This document shows positions 45,909 to 54,679 of a stretch of DNA of 64,000 nt, one piece after another (the first letter of the stretch is position 1; the number at the start of each line of letters is the position of its first letter). The notes beneath the pieces are model-generated. The model was not told where the DNA came from. It saw nothing but the letters and a program-made list of their open reading frames with translations, and ran no database searches. Source of the stretch: Actinomadura mexicana. Lineage in GTDB: Bacteria; Actinomycetota; Actinomycetes; Streptosporangiales; Streptosporangiaceae. Location of the stretch: assembly GCF_900188105.1 (NCBI RefSeq), contig NZ_FZNP01000018.1:62001-126000 (forward strand). The letters are read 5' to 3'. Both the position numbers and the translations under genes were made by a program.

Positions 45909-47591
45909 GTGGGCGAGGTGATGCAGGGCGCGGGCGTCAGCCCCGGCGTCGGGACCGGGCCGGTGCGCACCATCGCCGGGGCCGTCCCGGAGCCGCCCGC
46001 CGGGTCGCGGCACGGCGGCGACGCCGGCGCCGAGCGCGACTCCGCGCTGGCCGCGCTGGAGGCCGTCGCCGCCGACCTGGAGGAGCGCGGGGAGCGCGCC
46101 GCCGCGGCCGGCAACACCGACGGGCGCGACGTGCTGAACGCGCAGGCGCTGATGGCCCGCGACCCCGGTCTCGCCGACGGCGTCCGGGCCGCGATCGGCG
46201 AGGGGACCTCGGCGGCCCGCGCCGTGTTCGAGGCGTTCGGCGTCTACCGGGCGATGCTGGCCGGGGCCGGCGAGTACATGGCCGCTCGGGTCACCGACCT
46301 CGACGACATCCGCGACCGAGCGATCGCGCGGCTGCTCGGCCTGCCGGTGCCGGGCGTCCCGGAGTCCGACGAGCCGTTCGTGCTCGTCGCCCGCGACCTC
46401 GCCCCGGCGGACACGGCCGTCCTCGACCCGGCGCAGGTCGTGGCGTTCGTGACGGAGGAGGGCGGCCCCACCAGCCACACCGCGATCCTGGCCCGGACGA
46501 TGGGCGTCCCCGCCGTGGTCGCGCTGCCCGGCGCCACCTCGCTCGCCGAGGGCACCCGCGTGCTGGTCGACGGCGCGGCGGGGACGGTGCTCCCCGACCC
46601 GTCCGAGGCGGAGGTGGCCGCGGCGCGGGCCACCGCCGCCGCCCGCGCGTCCGCGCTGGGGGAGTCCACCGGGCCGGGCGCCACCAGGGACGGTCACCGG
46701 GTGCCGCTGCTGGCGAACGTCGGCGGCCCCAAGGACGTGGAGGCGGCGCTGGCGAACGGCGCCGAGGGCGTCGGCCTGTACCGGACGGAGTTCCTTTTCC
46801 TCGACCGCGCGGCGCCGCCGTCCGACGAGGAGCAGGAGGAGGCGTACCGGACGGTGCTGGCGGCGTTCCCGGAGGGCCGCGTGGTCGTCCGGACGCTCGA
46901 CGCCGGCGCGGACAAGCCGCTGGCGTTCCTGCCCGCCCCCGGCGAGGAGCCGAATCCGGCGCTCGGCGAGCGGGGCCTGCGGATGATGCGCCGGCACCCG
47001 GACGTGCTGGCCTCCCAGCTCGCCGCGCTGACTCGCGCCGCTGCGGGTCTGAGCGTCGAGCTGCAGGTCATGGCGCCGATGGTGACGGATGCCGAGGAGG
47101 CCGCCTACTTCGCGGCCGCGTGCCGGGAGGCCGGCGTGGAGCATCCCGGCGTCATGGTGGAGGTGCCCGCCGCCGCGCTGCGCGCCCGCGACCTGGCGGC
47201 CGAGGTGGAGTTCTTCAGCATCGGCACCAACGACCTCACCCAGTACGCGTGCGCGGCGGACCGGCAGGTCGGCGGCCTCGCGCATCTCCAGGACCCGTGG
47301 CAGCCCGCCGTCCTCGACCTGGTCGTCCCGGCGGCCGGTGCGGGCGTCCCGTGCGGGGTGTGCGGGGAGGCGGCCGGCGATCCGGCGCTGGCGTGCGTGC
47401 TGGTGGGCCTCGGCGTGACGTCGCTGTCGATGAGCGCGCCGTCCCTCCCGCTGGTGCGGGCCGCGCTCGTGCGGCACACGCTGGAGGAGTGCCGCGCGGC
47501 GGCCGCGGCGGCCCGCGCCGCCCGCTCCGCCGGGCAGGCCAGGGAGGCGGCCCGCGCCCACCTGCCCCGTCTGGCGGACCTCGGGCTGTGA
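45909..47591 (+). CDS. ptsI: PTS enzyme I (phosphoenolpyruvate-protein phosphotransferase)
   Basis: 560 residues. The N-terminal HPr-binding and phosphohistidine domain carries EEGGPTSHTAILARTMGVP with active His190. The C-terminal PEP-binding barrel has GVGLYRTEFLFLDR, the LDAGADKPL and FFSIGTNDLTQYACAADR motifs and the active Cys in VCGEAAGDP. It starts the PTS relay from PEP. GTG 45909 is chosen; GTG 45918 and ATG 45921 are in-frame alternatives. It is the last gene of the nag-PTS operon and is convergent with a lipoprotein gene. Confidence 0.96.
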   Translation: MGEVMQGAGVSPGVGTGPVRTIAGAVPEPPAGSRHGGDAGAERDSALAALEAVAADLEERGERAAAAGNTDGRDVLNAQALMARDPGLADGVRAAIGEGTSAARAVFEAFGVYRAMLAGAGEYMAARVTDLDDIRDRAIARLLGLPVPGVPESDEPFVLVARDLAPADTAVLDPAQVVAFVTEEGGPTSHTAILARTMGVPAVVALPGATSLAEGTRVLVDGAAGTVLPDPSEAEVAAARATAAARASALGESTGPGATRDGHRVPLLANVGGPKDVEAALANGAEGVGLYRTEFLFLDRAAPPSDEEQEEAYRTVLAAFPEGRVVVRTLDAGADKPLAFLPAPGEEPNPALGERGLRMMRRHPDVLASQLAALTRAAAGLSVELQVMAPMVTDAEEAAYFAAACREAGVEHPGVMVEVPAAALRARDLAAEVEFFSIGTNDLTQYACAADRQVGGLAHLQDPWQPAVLDLVVPAAGAGVPCGVCGEAAGDPALACVLVGLGVTSLSMSAPSLPLVRAALVRHTLEECRAAAAAARAARSAGQAREAARAHLPRLADLGL

Positions 47592-47598
47592 CCCGCGG

Positions 47599-48093
47599 TC
47601 AGCCCGCGACCTGCCAGCGGTTCCCGTGCCCGCGCAGGACGAAGTTCGCGGCGAGCAGGCCGCCGGGACGGGCGGGCGCGCCCTTCCACCGCAGGTGCTC
47701 GAACCGGACGGTGTAGTCCCCGGCGCCCGGCCCCTCCTCGCAGGTCGGGACGGTCACGCCGCGCAGCGCCGCGAGGTCCTGCGGGCGCAGCCTCGCGCGG
47801 GCCCGGCCGAGCCCCGACGGGCAGCGGCCGGGCCCGCCGAACACGCGCCGCTCGTAGGCGGGCGCCAGGTACGCGCACGCCGTGGCGCTGCCCGCCGCCA
47901 TCGCGCGCAGGTACTTGTAGAGCGCCAGCCGCGCCGGGAGGGTCTGCCGCGGCGCCGCGGCGGTGGAGGTCTCGGCGGGCCGCGAGTCGCCGGGTTCGGG
48001 GGTGAGCGGCGGCATCGTGACCTCGTTCCCGCCCCCGCAGGCCGCCAGCAGCGGGAGCAGCGCCAGGGCGGCGAGGGATCGGCGGACGCGCAC
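47599..48093 (-). CDS. Small putative lipoprotein of unknown function
   Basis: 164 residues from GTG 48093, four bases after AGGAGG. Signal peptide RVRRSLAALALLPLLAAC with a clear LAAC lipobox. The mature part has a Thr/Pro/Ala-rich linker and a small domain with two further cysteines (ATACAYLAP..., GRCPSGL, PTCEEGPG) reminiscent of extracellular NTF2-like folds. It lies 88 bases downstream of the GH3 gene on the same strand, possibly one unit. No function assigned. Confidence 0.8.
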   Translation of the reverse strand: MRVRRSLAALALLPLLAACGGGNEVTMPPLTPEPGDSRPAETSTAAAPRQTLPARLALYKYLRAMAAGSATACAYLAPAYERRVFGGPGRCPSGLGRARARLRPQDLAALRGVTVPTCEEGPGAGDYTVRFEHLRWKGAPARPGGLLAANFVLRGHGNRWQVAG

Positions 48094-48181
48094 GGGACCT
48101 CCTGGGGGCACGAAGGCGGCCCGATCTTCCCAGCAGAGCGGCCCTCTCGTCCATCGCTTCCTCGGGGAGGGCCGGCGGTGC

Positions 48182-49867
48182 CTACCGGTAGCCCATCCCG
48201 TGCCCGGCGGGCTTCCCGCCCGCCGGCACCGGCAGCCTGCCCGTGGGTTTCACCGCTCCGCCCAGCACCCTGGCCAGGGCCTCCACCGAAACCCGGCTGG
48301 AGGAGTAGGTGGCGATCGCGGCCTTCGCGCCGCTGGCCGAGTCGAGGTCGTAGGGGCGGCCGAGCGCGGCGACGACCACGGGCTTGGAACCGAGCGCCCG
48401 GATCCGGGACGCGGTCGCGGCGCCCGCGTTCACAGTGGTCAGCACCATGACGTCAGCCGAGCCGGGGGCCGTCACCGCGACGCCCTGGCGGCGCAGTGCC
48501 GCCTGGAGCCGGCCGCTGTCCGGACCGGACACGGCGACCTTCCTGCCCTTGAGCGGCAGCAGGCCCCCGTCGTTGCGGACGAGGGTGACCGCGTGCTCGG
48601 CGACGCCCCGGGCGACGGCCTTGTTCGCGGGCGTGCCGATGGCCGCCGCGGCCTCGGCGGGATCGGCGGAGGCCCCCTGGAACAGGCCGCGGCGCTGCTT
48701 GAGCCTGAGGATCCGCGTCACCGACTCGTCCAGCCGGCTCTGCGTGATCTTCCCGGTCCGGACGGCCTTCACCACGGCGTCGTAGGCGCGCGGAAGGTCC
48801 GGCGGCATCAGCAGCTGGTCGGCGCCCGCGTTGATCGCCCGAACCGGGACGACGGCGTCGCCGTACTTCTCGCGGACCCCCGCCATCTCCAGCGAGTCGG
48901 TGGTGATGACGCCCTGGTAGCCCAGCTTGCCGCGCAGCAGCCCCGTCAGGACCGTCGTGGAGAGCGTGGACGGATCGCCGGACCTGTCGAGCTTCGGCAC
49001 GACGATGTGCGCGGTCATGATCATGTCGACGTCCGCCCCGATCGCCGCCTCGAACGGGGGCGCGTCCAGCCGTTCCCACGTCCGCGGCGAGTGCCGGATC
49101 ACCGGCAAGCCGGTGTGGCTGTCGGTCGCGGTGTCGCCGTGGCCGGGGAAGTGCTTGGCCGCCGCCGCGACTCCGGCCGCCTGGAAGCCGCCGATCGCGC
49201 CCCGCACCAGCGTGGACGCCAGGGCCGGGTCGGACCCGAAGGAGCGCAGCCCGATCACCGGGTTGCCCGGGTTCACGTTCACGTCGGCGTCCGGCGCGTA
49301 GTCGAGGTTGATGCCGACCGCTCGCAGCTCGGCGCCGGTGACCCGGGCGGCGGCGCGGGCGTCGGCCGGGCTGCGGGTCGCGCCGAGCGCCATGTTGCCG
49401 GGGAACGTCGTGACGAACGGGGTCCGCGACACGATGCCCTGCTCCTCGTCCACGCCGAGCAGCAGCGGGATCTTCGAGGCCTTCTGCAGCGCGTTGGACT
49501 GCGCGGCCGTCCGCGCCGGGGTGCCGATGTTGCCGGGGAAGTAGATCAGTCCGCCCACGCGGTACTTCCTGATCTTCGTGAGCGCGTCGGCGCGGCTGGA
49601 GAACGTCGGGACGAACAGCTGCCCGACCTTCTCGGCCACGCTCATCTTCGCGACCCGGCCGGGGATCCAGGCGTCCGGCGCGGGCGTGCGCGGCGCACCG
49701 GGCGCGGCGGACCCTGCGGACGGCGCCCGCCCGCCCCTGCCGCTCTCGCCCCCGCCGCAGCCCGCGGCCCCCGCGACCAGCGCGGTCACCGCCGCCGCGA
49801 GCGCGAGTGAACGTGAAGCACGCACCTGACCAGGCCCCCCGACGTGGTCTCGGTTACTCGGTCGCAT
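48182..49867 (-). CDS. nagZ: Lipoprotein GH3 beta-N-acetylhexosaminidase (NagZ-like)
   Basis: 561 residues. An N-terminal lipoprotein signal ends in AGAAGC. The GH3 barrel shows VGGLIYFPGNI, KHFPGHGDTATDSHTGLP (the His-Asp general acid/base loop unique to NagZ-type enzymes) and the nucleophile Asp in GVITTDSLEMAGV. A C-terminal alpha/beta sandwich domain follows (NDGGLLPLKGRKVAV). It should release GlcNAc from muropeptides or chitin fragments outside the membrane, feeding the PTS and Mur genes nearby. ATG 49867 is used; GTG 49825 gives a shorter signal peptide and is plausible. Confidence 0.93.
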   Translation of the reverse strand: MRPSNRDHVGGPGQVRASRSLALAAAVTALVAGAAGCGGGESGRGGRAPSAGSAAPGAPRTPAPDAWIPGRVAKMSVAEKVGQLFVPTFSSRADALTKIRKYRVGGLIYFPGNIGTPARTAAQSNALQKASKIPLLLGVDEEQGIVSRTPFVTTFPGNMALGATRSPADARAAARVTGAELRAVGINLDYAPDADVNVNPGNPVIGLRSFGSDPALASTLVRGAIGGFQAAGVAAAAKHFPGHGDTATDSHTGLPVIRHSPRTWERLDAPPFEAAIGADVDMIMTAHIVVPKLDRSGDPSTLSTTVLTGLLRGKLGYQGVITTDSLEMAGVREKYGDAVVPVRAINAGADQLLMPPDLPRAYDAVVKAVRTGKITQSRLDESVTRILRLKQRRGLFQGASADPAEAAAAIGTPANKAVARGVAEHAVTLVRNDGGLLPLKGRKVAVSGPDSGRLQAALRRQGVAVTAPGSADVMVLTTVNAGAATASRIRALGSKPVVVAALGRPYDLDSASGAKAAIATYSSSRVSVEALARVLGGAVKPTGRLPVPAGGKPAGHGMGYR

Positions 49868-49906
49868 CGGACGCCCGCGACCGTAGCCGCTCCCCGCGCC
49901 GCTGTC

Positions 49907-49960
49907 GACTCCGGCGCCCCGGACGACTCCGGCGCCCCGGACGACTCCGGCGCCCCGGAC
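49907..49960. repeat. 18-bp tandem repeat between nagZ and the kinase gene
   Basis: GACTCCGGCGCCCCGGAC is repeated exactly three times, followed by degenerate GACCCGGAC units to about 49991. Each strand has a short open frame through it (SGAPDD or SGAPES repeats), but neither is a convincing gene. The whole 291-base gap holds nothing else recognisable. Confidence 0.85.
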
Positions 49961-50158
49961 GACCCGGACCGGTCGGACGACCCGGACGGGCGGTTCGGCT
50001 CAGGCGGCTCTGCGGTCCCGGGGGTCACACGGTGATCACGATGGACCCCGGACCGCGAGCGGTGGCGGATCATGTGGGGTCCATCGCGATGGACCGGTGG
50101 CCGGGCCGGGTCGGCCGGGCCGGGGCCGGGCGGGCCCTTCGCCGTACGGCGGGCGGTG

Positions 50159-51373
50159 TCAGCCCGGCAGGGGGTGGCCGAGGCGGCGCAGCGCCATCCC
50201 GGCCGCGCCGACGGCCCCGTCGCCGGCGCTGCGCGGCGCTTCGGCGAAGCGGGCGCGCAGCCCGGAGCGGACGGCCTCGGCGACGGGGCCTTCACGGAGC
50301 ACCGAGCCGTGCATGACGACCGGTGCGCAGGGATCGGACAGGGCCGGGCGCACCGCGTCGACGTCGGCCAGCAGCCACTGGGCGGCCTCGTCGGTGATGC
50401 GCCTGGCCACGGGATCGCCGGCGGCCGCGGCGGCGGCGACCACCGGGCCGAGGCGGCCCAGGGCCGCGGGCGGGCGGCCGTACACCTCCTTGATGATCGC
50501 CTGGGCGAGGCGGGGATTGGGCGGGGTGCCGGGAGACTCGGGATGGCACGGCGGCCCGTGCGGGCCCGGCGGCCCGTCGCCGGGAGCGGGGTGGCGGGCG
50601 GACGGCGGGTAGGCGGATCCGTGAGCGAGGACGGCGGTTCCGGTGGCGCGCCCGCCGGAGGAGCCTCCGCCGGCGGACAGCGCGGCGGGCTGCGGCAGCG
50701 CAGGAGGGCCCGGTGGCGAGTGGGCGCCGGCCATGGCCAGCGCCCTCGGGTGGCGGGGTCTTCGCCGTTCCGAGTCGATCTGCGCGACCACGGTGGGGCC
50801 GAGCAGCGCCCGGGGGACCGAATCGGTGAGCAGCGTCGGGGAGCCGCGGCCGTCGTAGGCGGCGAGCGCGGCCCGGACGGCCTCCTTCCCGAGCCATACC
50901 GCCGAACCCTCGTCCCCGACGAGCCAGCCGTAGCCGTCCGCGCGCTGCACGATCGCGCCGTCGTTGATGACCGCCGCGCCGGCGCCCGTGCCGGAGAACA
51001 CCACGATGCCCTTGGGCTCGCTGGTCCCCGCGGCGAACGCCACCGCGATGTCGGTCACCACCGCGGGCGAGCCGCGCAGCCCGACGGCCTGCCAGGCCCG
51101 CCGGGCCGCCGCGACCGCGGCGGGCCGGCCGGCCGAGCCGGCGCCGGCGATGCCGAACACGCCGGTGAGAATGTGGGTACGGTCTAGGTCACCGAGTGCC
51201 TCCCGCAGGGCGGTGGTCAGCGCCCCGGCGGTGTCGCCTCCTGAGTTGGGGTTGGCCCCTGGGCCGGTGCCGGAACCGGCCAGGGCTCCCCCGAGCGTCA
51301 GCACGACGCAGCGGGTCTTCGTGCCACCCGCGTCGATACCGACCACGTAAGGACCGGCCAAATGGGTCAACAC
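50159..51373 (-). CDS. BadF/BadG-type N-acetylglucosamine kinase-like protein
   Basis: 404 residues, GTG start (TTG 51370 alternative). The ASKHA fold: phosphate-1 loop VVGIDAGGTKTRCVV, TGVFGIAGAGS, phosphate-2 IVVFSGTGAGAAV, and DGYGWLVGDEGSAVWLG, typical of NAGK-like enzymes that phosphorylate free GlcNAc, glucosamine or MurNAc-type sugars. Residues ~200-288 are a Pro/Gly/His-rich low-complexity insertion that normal family members lack; the fold resumes at LAQAIIKEVYGRPPAALGRLGP. It is divergent from the MurR/RpiR-murQ pair. Confidence 0.86.
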   Translation of the reverse strand: MLTHLAGPYVVGIDAGGTKTRCVVLTLGGALAGSGTGPGANPNSGGDTAGALTTALREALGDLDRTHILTGVFGIAGAGSAGRPAAVAAARRAWQAVGLRGSPAVVTDIAVAFAAGTSEPKGIVVFSGTGAGAAVINDGAIVQRADGYGWLVGDEGSAVWLGKEAVRAALAAYDGRGSPTLLTDSVPRALLGPTVVAQIDSERRRPRHPRALAMAGAHSPPGPPALPQPAALSAGGGSSGGRATGTAVLAHGSAYPPSARHPAPGDGPPGPHGPPCHPESPGTPPNPRLAQAIIKEVYGRPPAALGRLGPVVAAAAAAGDPVARRITDEAAQWLLADVDAVRPALSDPCAPVVMHGSVLREGPVAEAVRSGLRARFAEAPRSAGDGAVGAAGMALRRLGHPLPG

Positions 51374-51434
51374 ATGGCGACCGTAGCCTTTCCTAACGTT
51401 GACGTGACATCCAGCGCGTAAGAAAATTTCCTCC

Positions 51435-52415
51435 ATGAGGAAACCCATCGGCCCCGACCGGGGCCCCGAGCGGGGGAACACGGGGGAGCCCGCTGCGCCT
51501 AGGGACGACGCGGCCGGCAAGGACAGGGACGCCACGCCGCTGAGCACGGTGGTGCGGGTCCGTTCGCTGCTGCCCTCGCTGCCCCCCGCGGAGCGAAGAG
51601 TCGCTCAACGCGTCATCGACGACCCCGAAGGGGTCGCCAACTCGACCATCACCGAGCTCGCCCAGAACTGCGGCACCTCCGAGACCACGGTCATCAGGTT
51701 CTGCCGGGCGATCGGGTTCCATGGTTATCCAGAGCTGCGGCTGACCCTCGCCACCGAGGCGGGACGGGCCCAGAGCGCCAGCGGCGGCCGGGTCATCGGC
51801 AGCGACATCAGTCCCGACGACTCGCTCGAACAGATCGTGGAGAAGGTCACCTTCGCCGACGCGCGGGCCGTCGAGGAGACCGCGTCCCAGCTCGACATCA
51901 AGATGCTGGAGCAGGTCGTGGACGCGGTCGTCGCCGCCGACCGGGTCGACGTCTACGGCGTCGGCGCGAGCGCGTTCGTCGCGGCCGACTTCCAGCAGAA
52001 GCTGCACCGCATCGGTCGGGTCTGCTCCGCCTGGGCGGACGCCCACATCATGCTGACCAGCGCCGCCGTCCTGAGCCCCGGTGACGTGGCGATCGGCATC
52101 TCGCACACCGGGGCGACCGTGGAGACCATCGACGCGCTGGAGGTCGCCAAGACCCGGGGCGCCAGGACCGTCGCGCTCACCAACTTCCCGAAGTCCCCCA
52201 TAGCGGAGGTCGCGGACCTGATCCTCACGACCGCCGCCCGGGAGACCACGTTCCGCTCGGGCGCCACCGCCAGCCGGCTGGCGCAGCTCACAGTGGTGGA
52301 CTGCCTCTTCGTCGGAGTTGCGCAGCGCACCTACGGGTCTACCCGCAAGGCCCTCGAAGCCACGTACCAGGCGGTCCGCGGACGGACCGTGCGACCCGAC
52401 CGGAGGCGTCGGTGA
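51435..52415 (+). CDS. MurR/RpiR-family transcriptional regulator
   Basis: 326 residues. A ~40-residue polar leader precedes the RpiR helix-turn-helix (LPPAERRVAQRVIDDPEG, TITELAQNCGTSETTVIRFCRAIGFHGYPELRLTL) and a SIS effector domain (VDVYGVGASAFVAADFQQKL, GDVAIGISHTGATVETIDAL). Members sense amino-sugar phosphates such as MurNAc-6-P. The TGA overlaps the murQ start. AGAAAATTTCCT just upstream of the ATG is a near-palindrome and a possible operator; no ribosome site is visible. Confidence 0.92.
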   Translation: MRKPIGPDRGPERGNTGEPAAPRDDAAGKDRDATPLSTVVRVRSLLPSLPPAERRVAQRVIDDPEGVANSTITELAQNCGTSETTVIRFCRAIGFHGYPELRLTLATEAGRAQSASGGRVIGSDISPDDSLEQIVEKVTFADARAVEETASQLDIKMLEQVVDAVVAADRVDVYGVGASAFVAADFQQKLHRIGRVCSAWADAHIMLTSAAVLSPGDVAIGISHTGATVETIDALEVAKTRGARTVALTNFPKSPIAEVADLILTTAARETTFRSGATASRLAQLTVVDCLFVGVAQRTYGSTRKALEATYQAVRGRTVRPDRRRR

Positions 52416-53308
52416 TCGATTGCGAGCTCCCCACGGAGGGACGGAACCCCCGGACTCTCGATGTCGACACGCTGCCGACCATGGAGGTGCTACGCCTGAT
52501 CAACTCTGAGGACGCGACCGTGCCGTCGGTCGTCGGCTCCGTGCTGCCCGAGGTCGCCCGGCTGGTCGACCTCGCGGTGGAGTCCCTGCGCGCGGGCGGC
52601 CGCGTGCACTACTTCGGCGCCGGCACGTCCGGCCGGCTCGCGGTGCTCGACGCCGCCGAGCTTCCCCCGACGTTCGGCATCTGGGGCCGGGTCGTGGCCC
52701 ACCACGCCGGCGGGCCCGGCGCGCTGTCGCAGGCCGTCTCCGGCGTGGAGGACGACGTCGAGCTCGGCCGCCGGGACGCCGTGGACGTCCGGCAGGGCGA
52801 CGTCGCGGTCGGCATCGCGGCGAGCGGCCGCACCCCGTACGTGGTGGGGGCGCTGCGCGCCGCCGCCGCGGTCGGGGCGCGCACGGCCCTGATCAGCTGC
52901 AACCCGCACACGCCGTACGGGGACGAGGTGGAGGTGCACATCGGGCTCGCCACCGGGCCCGAGGTGATCAGCGGTTCCACCCGGATGAAGGCGGGCACCG
53001 CGACCAAACTGGTGCTCAACTCCTTCTCCACCACCCTGATGATCAGGATGGGGCGCACCTACTCCAACCTGATGGTCAGCGTGAACGCGCTGAACTCCAA
53101 GCTGCGCGCCCGGCTGGTGCGCATCCTCACCGAGGCGACCGGGATGGACGCCCGCACCTGCGAGAACGCGCTGTCCGAGGCGGGCGGCAACACCCGCGTC
53201 GCCCTGGTCTCGCTCCTCGGCGAGGTCCCCGCGGCACGCGCCACGATGGTGCTGGAGGAAACGGACGGCGGCGTCCGCGAGGCCCTCCAGCGGCTGAGAT
53301 CCGCCTAG
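52412..53308 (+). CDS. murQ: N-acetylmuramic acid 6-phosphate etherase
   Basis: 298 residues, GTG start overlapping the regulator stop (GTGA). It begins with ELPTEGRNPRTLDVDTLPTMEVL, then a SIS domain VHYFGAGTSGRLAVLDAAELPPTFG and GIAASGRTPYVVGAL, and the signature ISGSTRMKAGTATKLVLN with SVNALNSKLRARL at the C-terminus. It cleaves the lactyl ether of MurNAc-6-P to give GlcNAc-6-P, which needs NagA for further use; the local nagA is broken. Confidence 0.96.
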   Translation: MIDCELPTEGRNPRTLDVDTLPTMEVLRLINSEDATVPSVVGSVLPEVARLVDLAVESLRAGGRVHYFGAGTSGRLAVLDAAELPPTFGIWGRVVAHHAGGPGALSQAVSGVEDDVELGRRDAVDVRQGDVAVGIAASGRTPYVVGALRAAAAVGARTALISCNPHTPYGDEVEVHIGLATGPEVISGSTRMKAGTATKLVLNSFSTTLMIRMGRTYSNLMVSVNALNSKLRARLVRILTEATGMDARTCENALSEAGGNTRVALVSLLGEVPAARATMVLEETDGGVREALQRLRSA

Positions 53309-53326
53309 CGGTGTTCTGGCAGTGCC

Positions 53327-53400
53327 CTCCTCCTTCGGGCCCGGAGGGCGCTCCATCGTCGGACAGCGGTGGCTGGTGTCGCTTGCAGTGCCCGTTCCGG
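53327..53400. repeat. Dispersed intergenic repeat, copy 3 (diverged)
   Basis: CTCCTCCTTCGGGCC...GG-GG...CTCCATCGTCG (53327-53361) matches 14590-14622 with only a few changes, and the following GGTGGCTGGTGTCGCT resembles GCGATCGCTGGCATCGCT. It lies between the convergent ends of murQ and the acyl-CoA dehydrogenase gene, like the other copies at gene ends. Confidence 0.7.
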
Positions 53401-53421
53401 GCGGGCGCTGCGGCGACCGGG

Positions 53422-54618
53422 TCAGTTCTCGTGGCGGCGGAGTTCCTGGCGGGCAACGGTGCGGACGTGGACCTCGTCGGGGCCGTCGAAGATGCGCATC
53501 GCGCGGACCCAGGAGTACATCGCCGCGAGCGGGGTGTCATCGGAGACGCCGGCGGCGCCGTGCACCTGGATCGCGCGGTCCAGCACCTGGTGGGCGATGC
53601 GCGGCACGACCACCTTGATCGCGGCGATCTCCGTCCGCGCGCCCTTCGCGCCGTGCCGGTCGATCAGCCAGGCGGTCTTGAGGGTCAGCAGCCGGGCCTG
53701 CTCGATGGCCATCCGCGACTCGGCGATCTGCTCCCGGACCACGCCCTGCCGGGCCAGCGGCCCGCCGAAGGCCTCGCGGGACAGGGCGCGCCGGCACATC
53801 AGCTCCAGCGCCCGCTCGGCCATGCCGAGCGCCCGCATGCAGTGGTGGATGCGGCCGGGCCCGAGCCGCGCCTGCGCGATCATGAACCCGTCGCCCTCGG
53901 CCGCCACCAGGTTCGACACCGGTACCCGGACGTCCTCGAAGAGGATCTCCGAGTGGCCGTGCTGGTCCTGGTAGCCGAACACGGGCAGGTGCCGGACGAC
54001 CGTCACGCCCGGGGCGTCGCGCGGCACGAGCACCTGCGACTGCTGCCGGTGCGCGGGCCCGTCCGGGTCGGTCTTGCCCATCACGATGAAGATCTTGCAG
54101 CGCTCGTCGGCGGCGCCGGTGATGAACCACTTGCGGCCGTTGATCACGTACTCGTCGCCGTCCCGGACGATCGAGGTGGTGATGTTGGTCGCGTCGGAGG
54201 AGGCGACCTCGGGCTCGGTCATCGCGAACGCGCTGCGGATCTCGCCGTCCAGCAGGGGCCGGAGCCAGCGCTCCTTCTGCTCGTCCGTGCCGAACATGTG
54301 CAGGACTTCCATGTTCCCGGTGTCGGGCGCCGCGCAGTTGACCGCCTCGGGGGCGAGGTCGGGTGACCGTCCGGTCAGCTCGGCGAGCGTCGCGTACTCC
54401 AGGTTGGACAGCCCGGAGACGTCCGGCAGGAACAGGTTCCACAGCCCCCGCTCGCGCGCCTCGGCCTTCAGCTCCTCGACGACCGGCGGCAGCGCGTGCG
54501 GGTCGTTCTCCGCCCGCCAGGCGGCGTAGACGGGCTCGGCCGGGTAGACGCGCGCCTCCATGAACTCCTGGAGCCGGTCCCGGTGGTCGCGTGCCTTCGG
54601 GCTGAGTTCGAAGTCCAT
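53422..54618 (-). CDS. Acyl-CoA dehydrogenase (ACAD10/11-like)
   Basis: 398 residues. MDFELSPKARDHRDRLQEFM and LWNLFLPDVSGLSNLEYATLAE at the N-terminus, the FAD-binding AFAMTEPEVASSDATNI and WFITGAADERCKI, ARLGPGRIHHCMRALGMAERAL and the C-terminal QVHGAAGVSDDTPLA match the long-chain ACAD10/11-like branch. It oxidises an acyl-CoA to the enoyl-CoA using FAD. No electron-transfer or thiolase genes are adjacent. Start ATG 54618 at the conserved MDFEL. Confidence 0.93.
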   Translation of the reverse strand: MDFELSPKARDHRDRLQEFMEARVYPAEPVYAAWRAENDPHALPPVVEELKAEARERGLWNLFLPDVSGLSNLEYATLAELTGRSPDLAPEAVNCAAPDTGNMEVLHMFGTDEQKERWLRPLLDGEIRSAFAMTEPEVASSDATNITTSIVRDGDEYVINGRKWFITGAADERCKIFIVMGKTDPDGPAHRQQSQVLVPRDAPGVTVVRHLPVFGYQDQHGHSEILFEDVRVPVSNLVAAEGDGFMIAQARLGPGRIHHCMRALGMAERALELMCRRALSREAFGGPLARQGVVREQIAESRMAIEQARLLTLKTAWLIDRHGAKGARTEIAAIKVVVPRIAHQVLDRAIQVHGAAGVSDDTPLAAMYSWVRAMRIFDGPDEVHVRTVARQELRRHEN

Positions 54619-54679
54619 GGCCCGCATTCTGGCAGAACGGGATTCGGTTGTTTCGCCGGGGATCGCCTACCATCGGCGC

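Noticed and set aside
49844..50035. 63-codon frame through the 18-bp tandem repeat
   Set aside because: The opposite strand is equally open because of the repeat, and no ribosome site or family match supports it.
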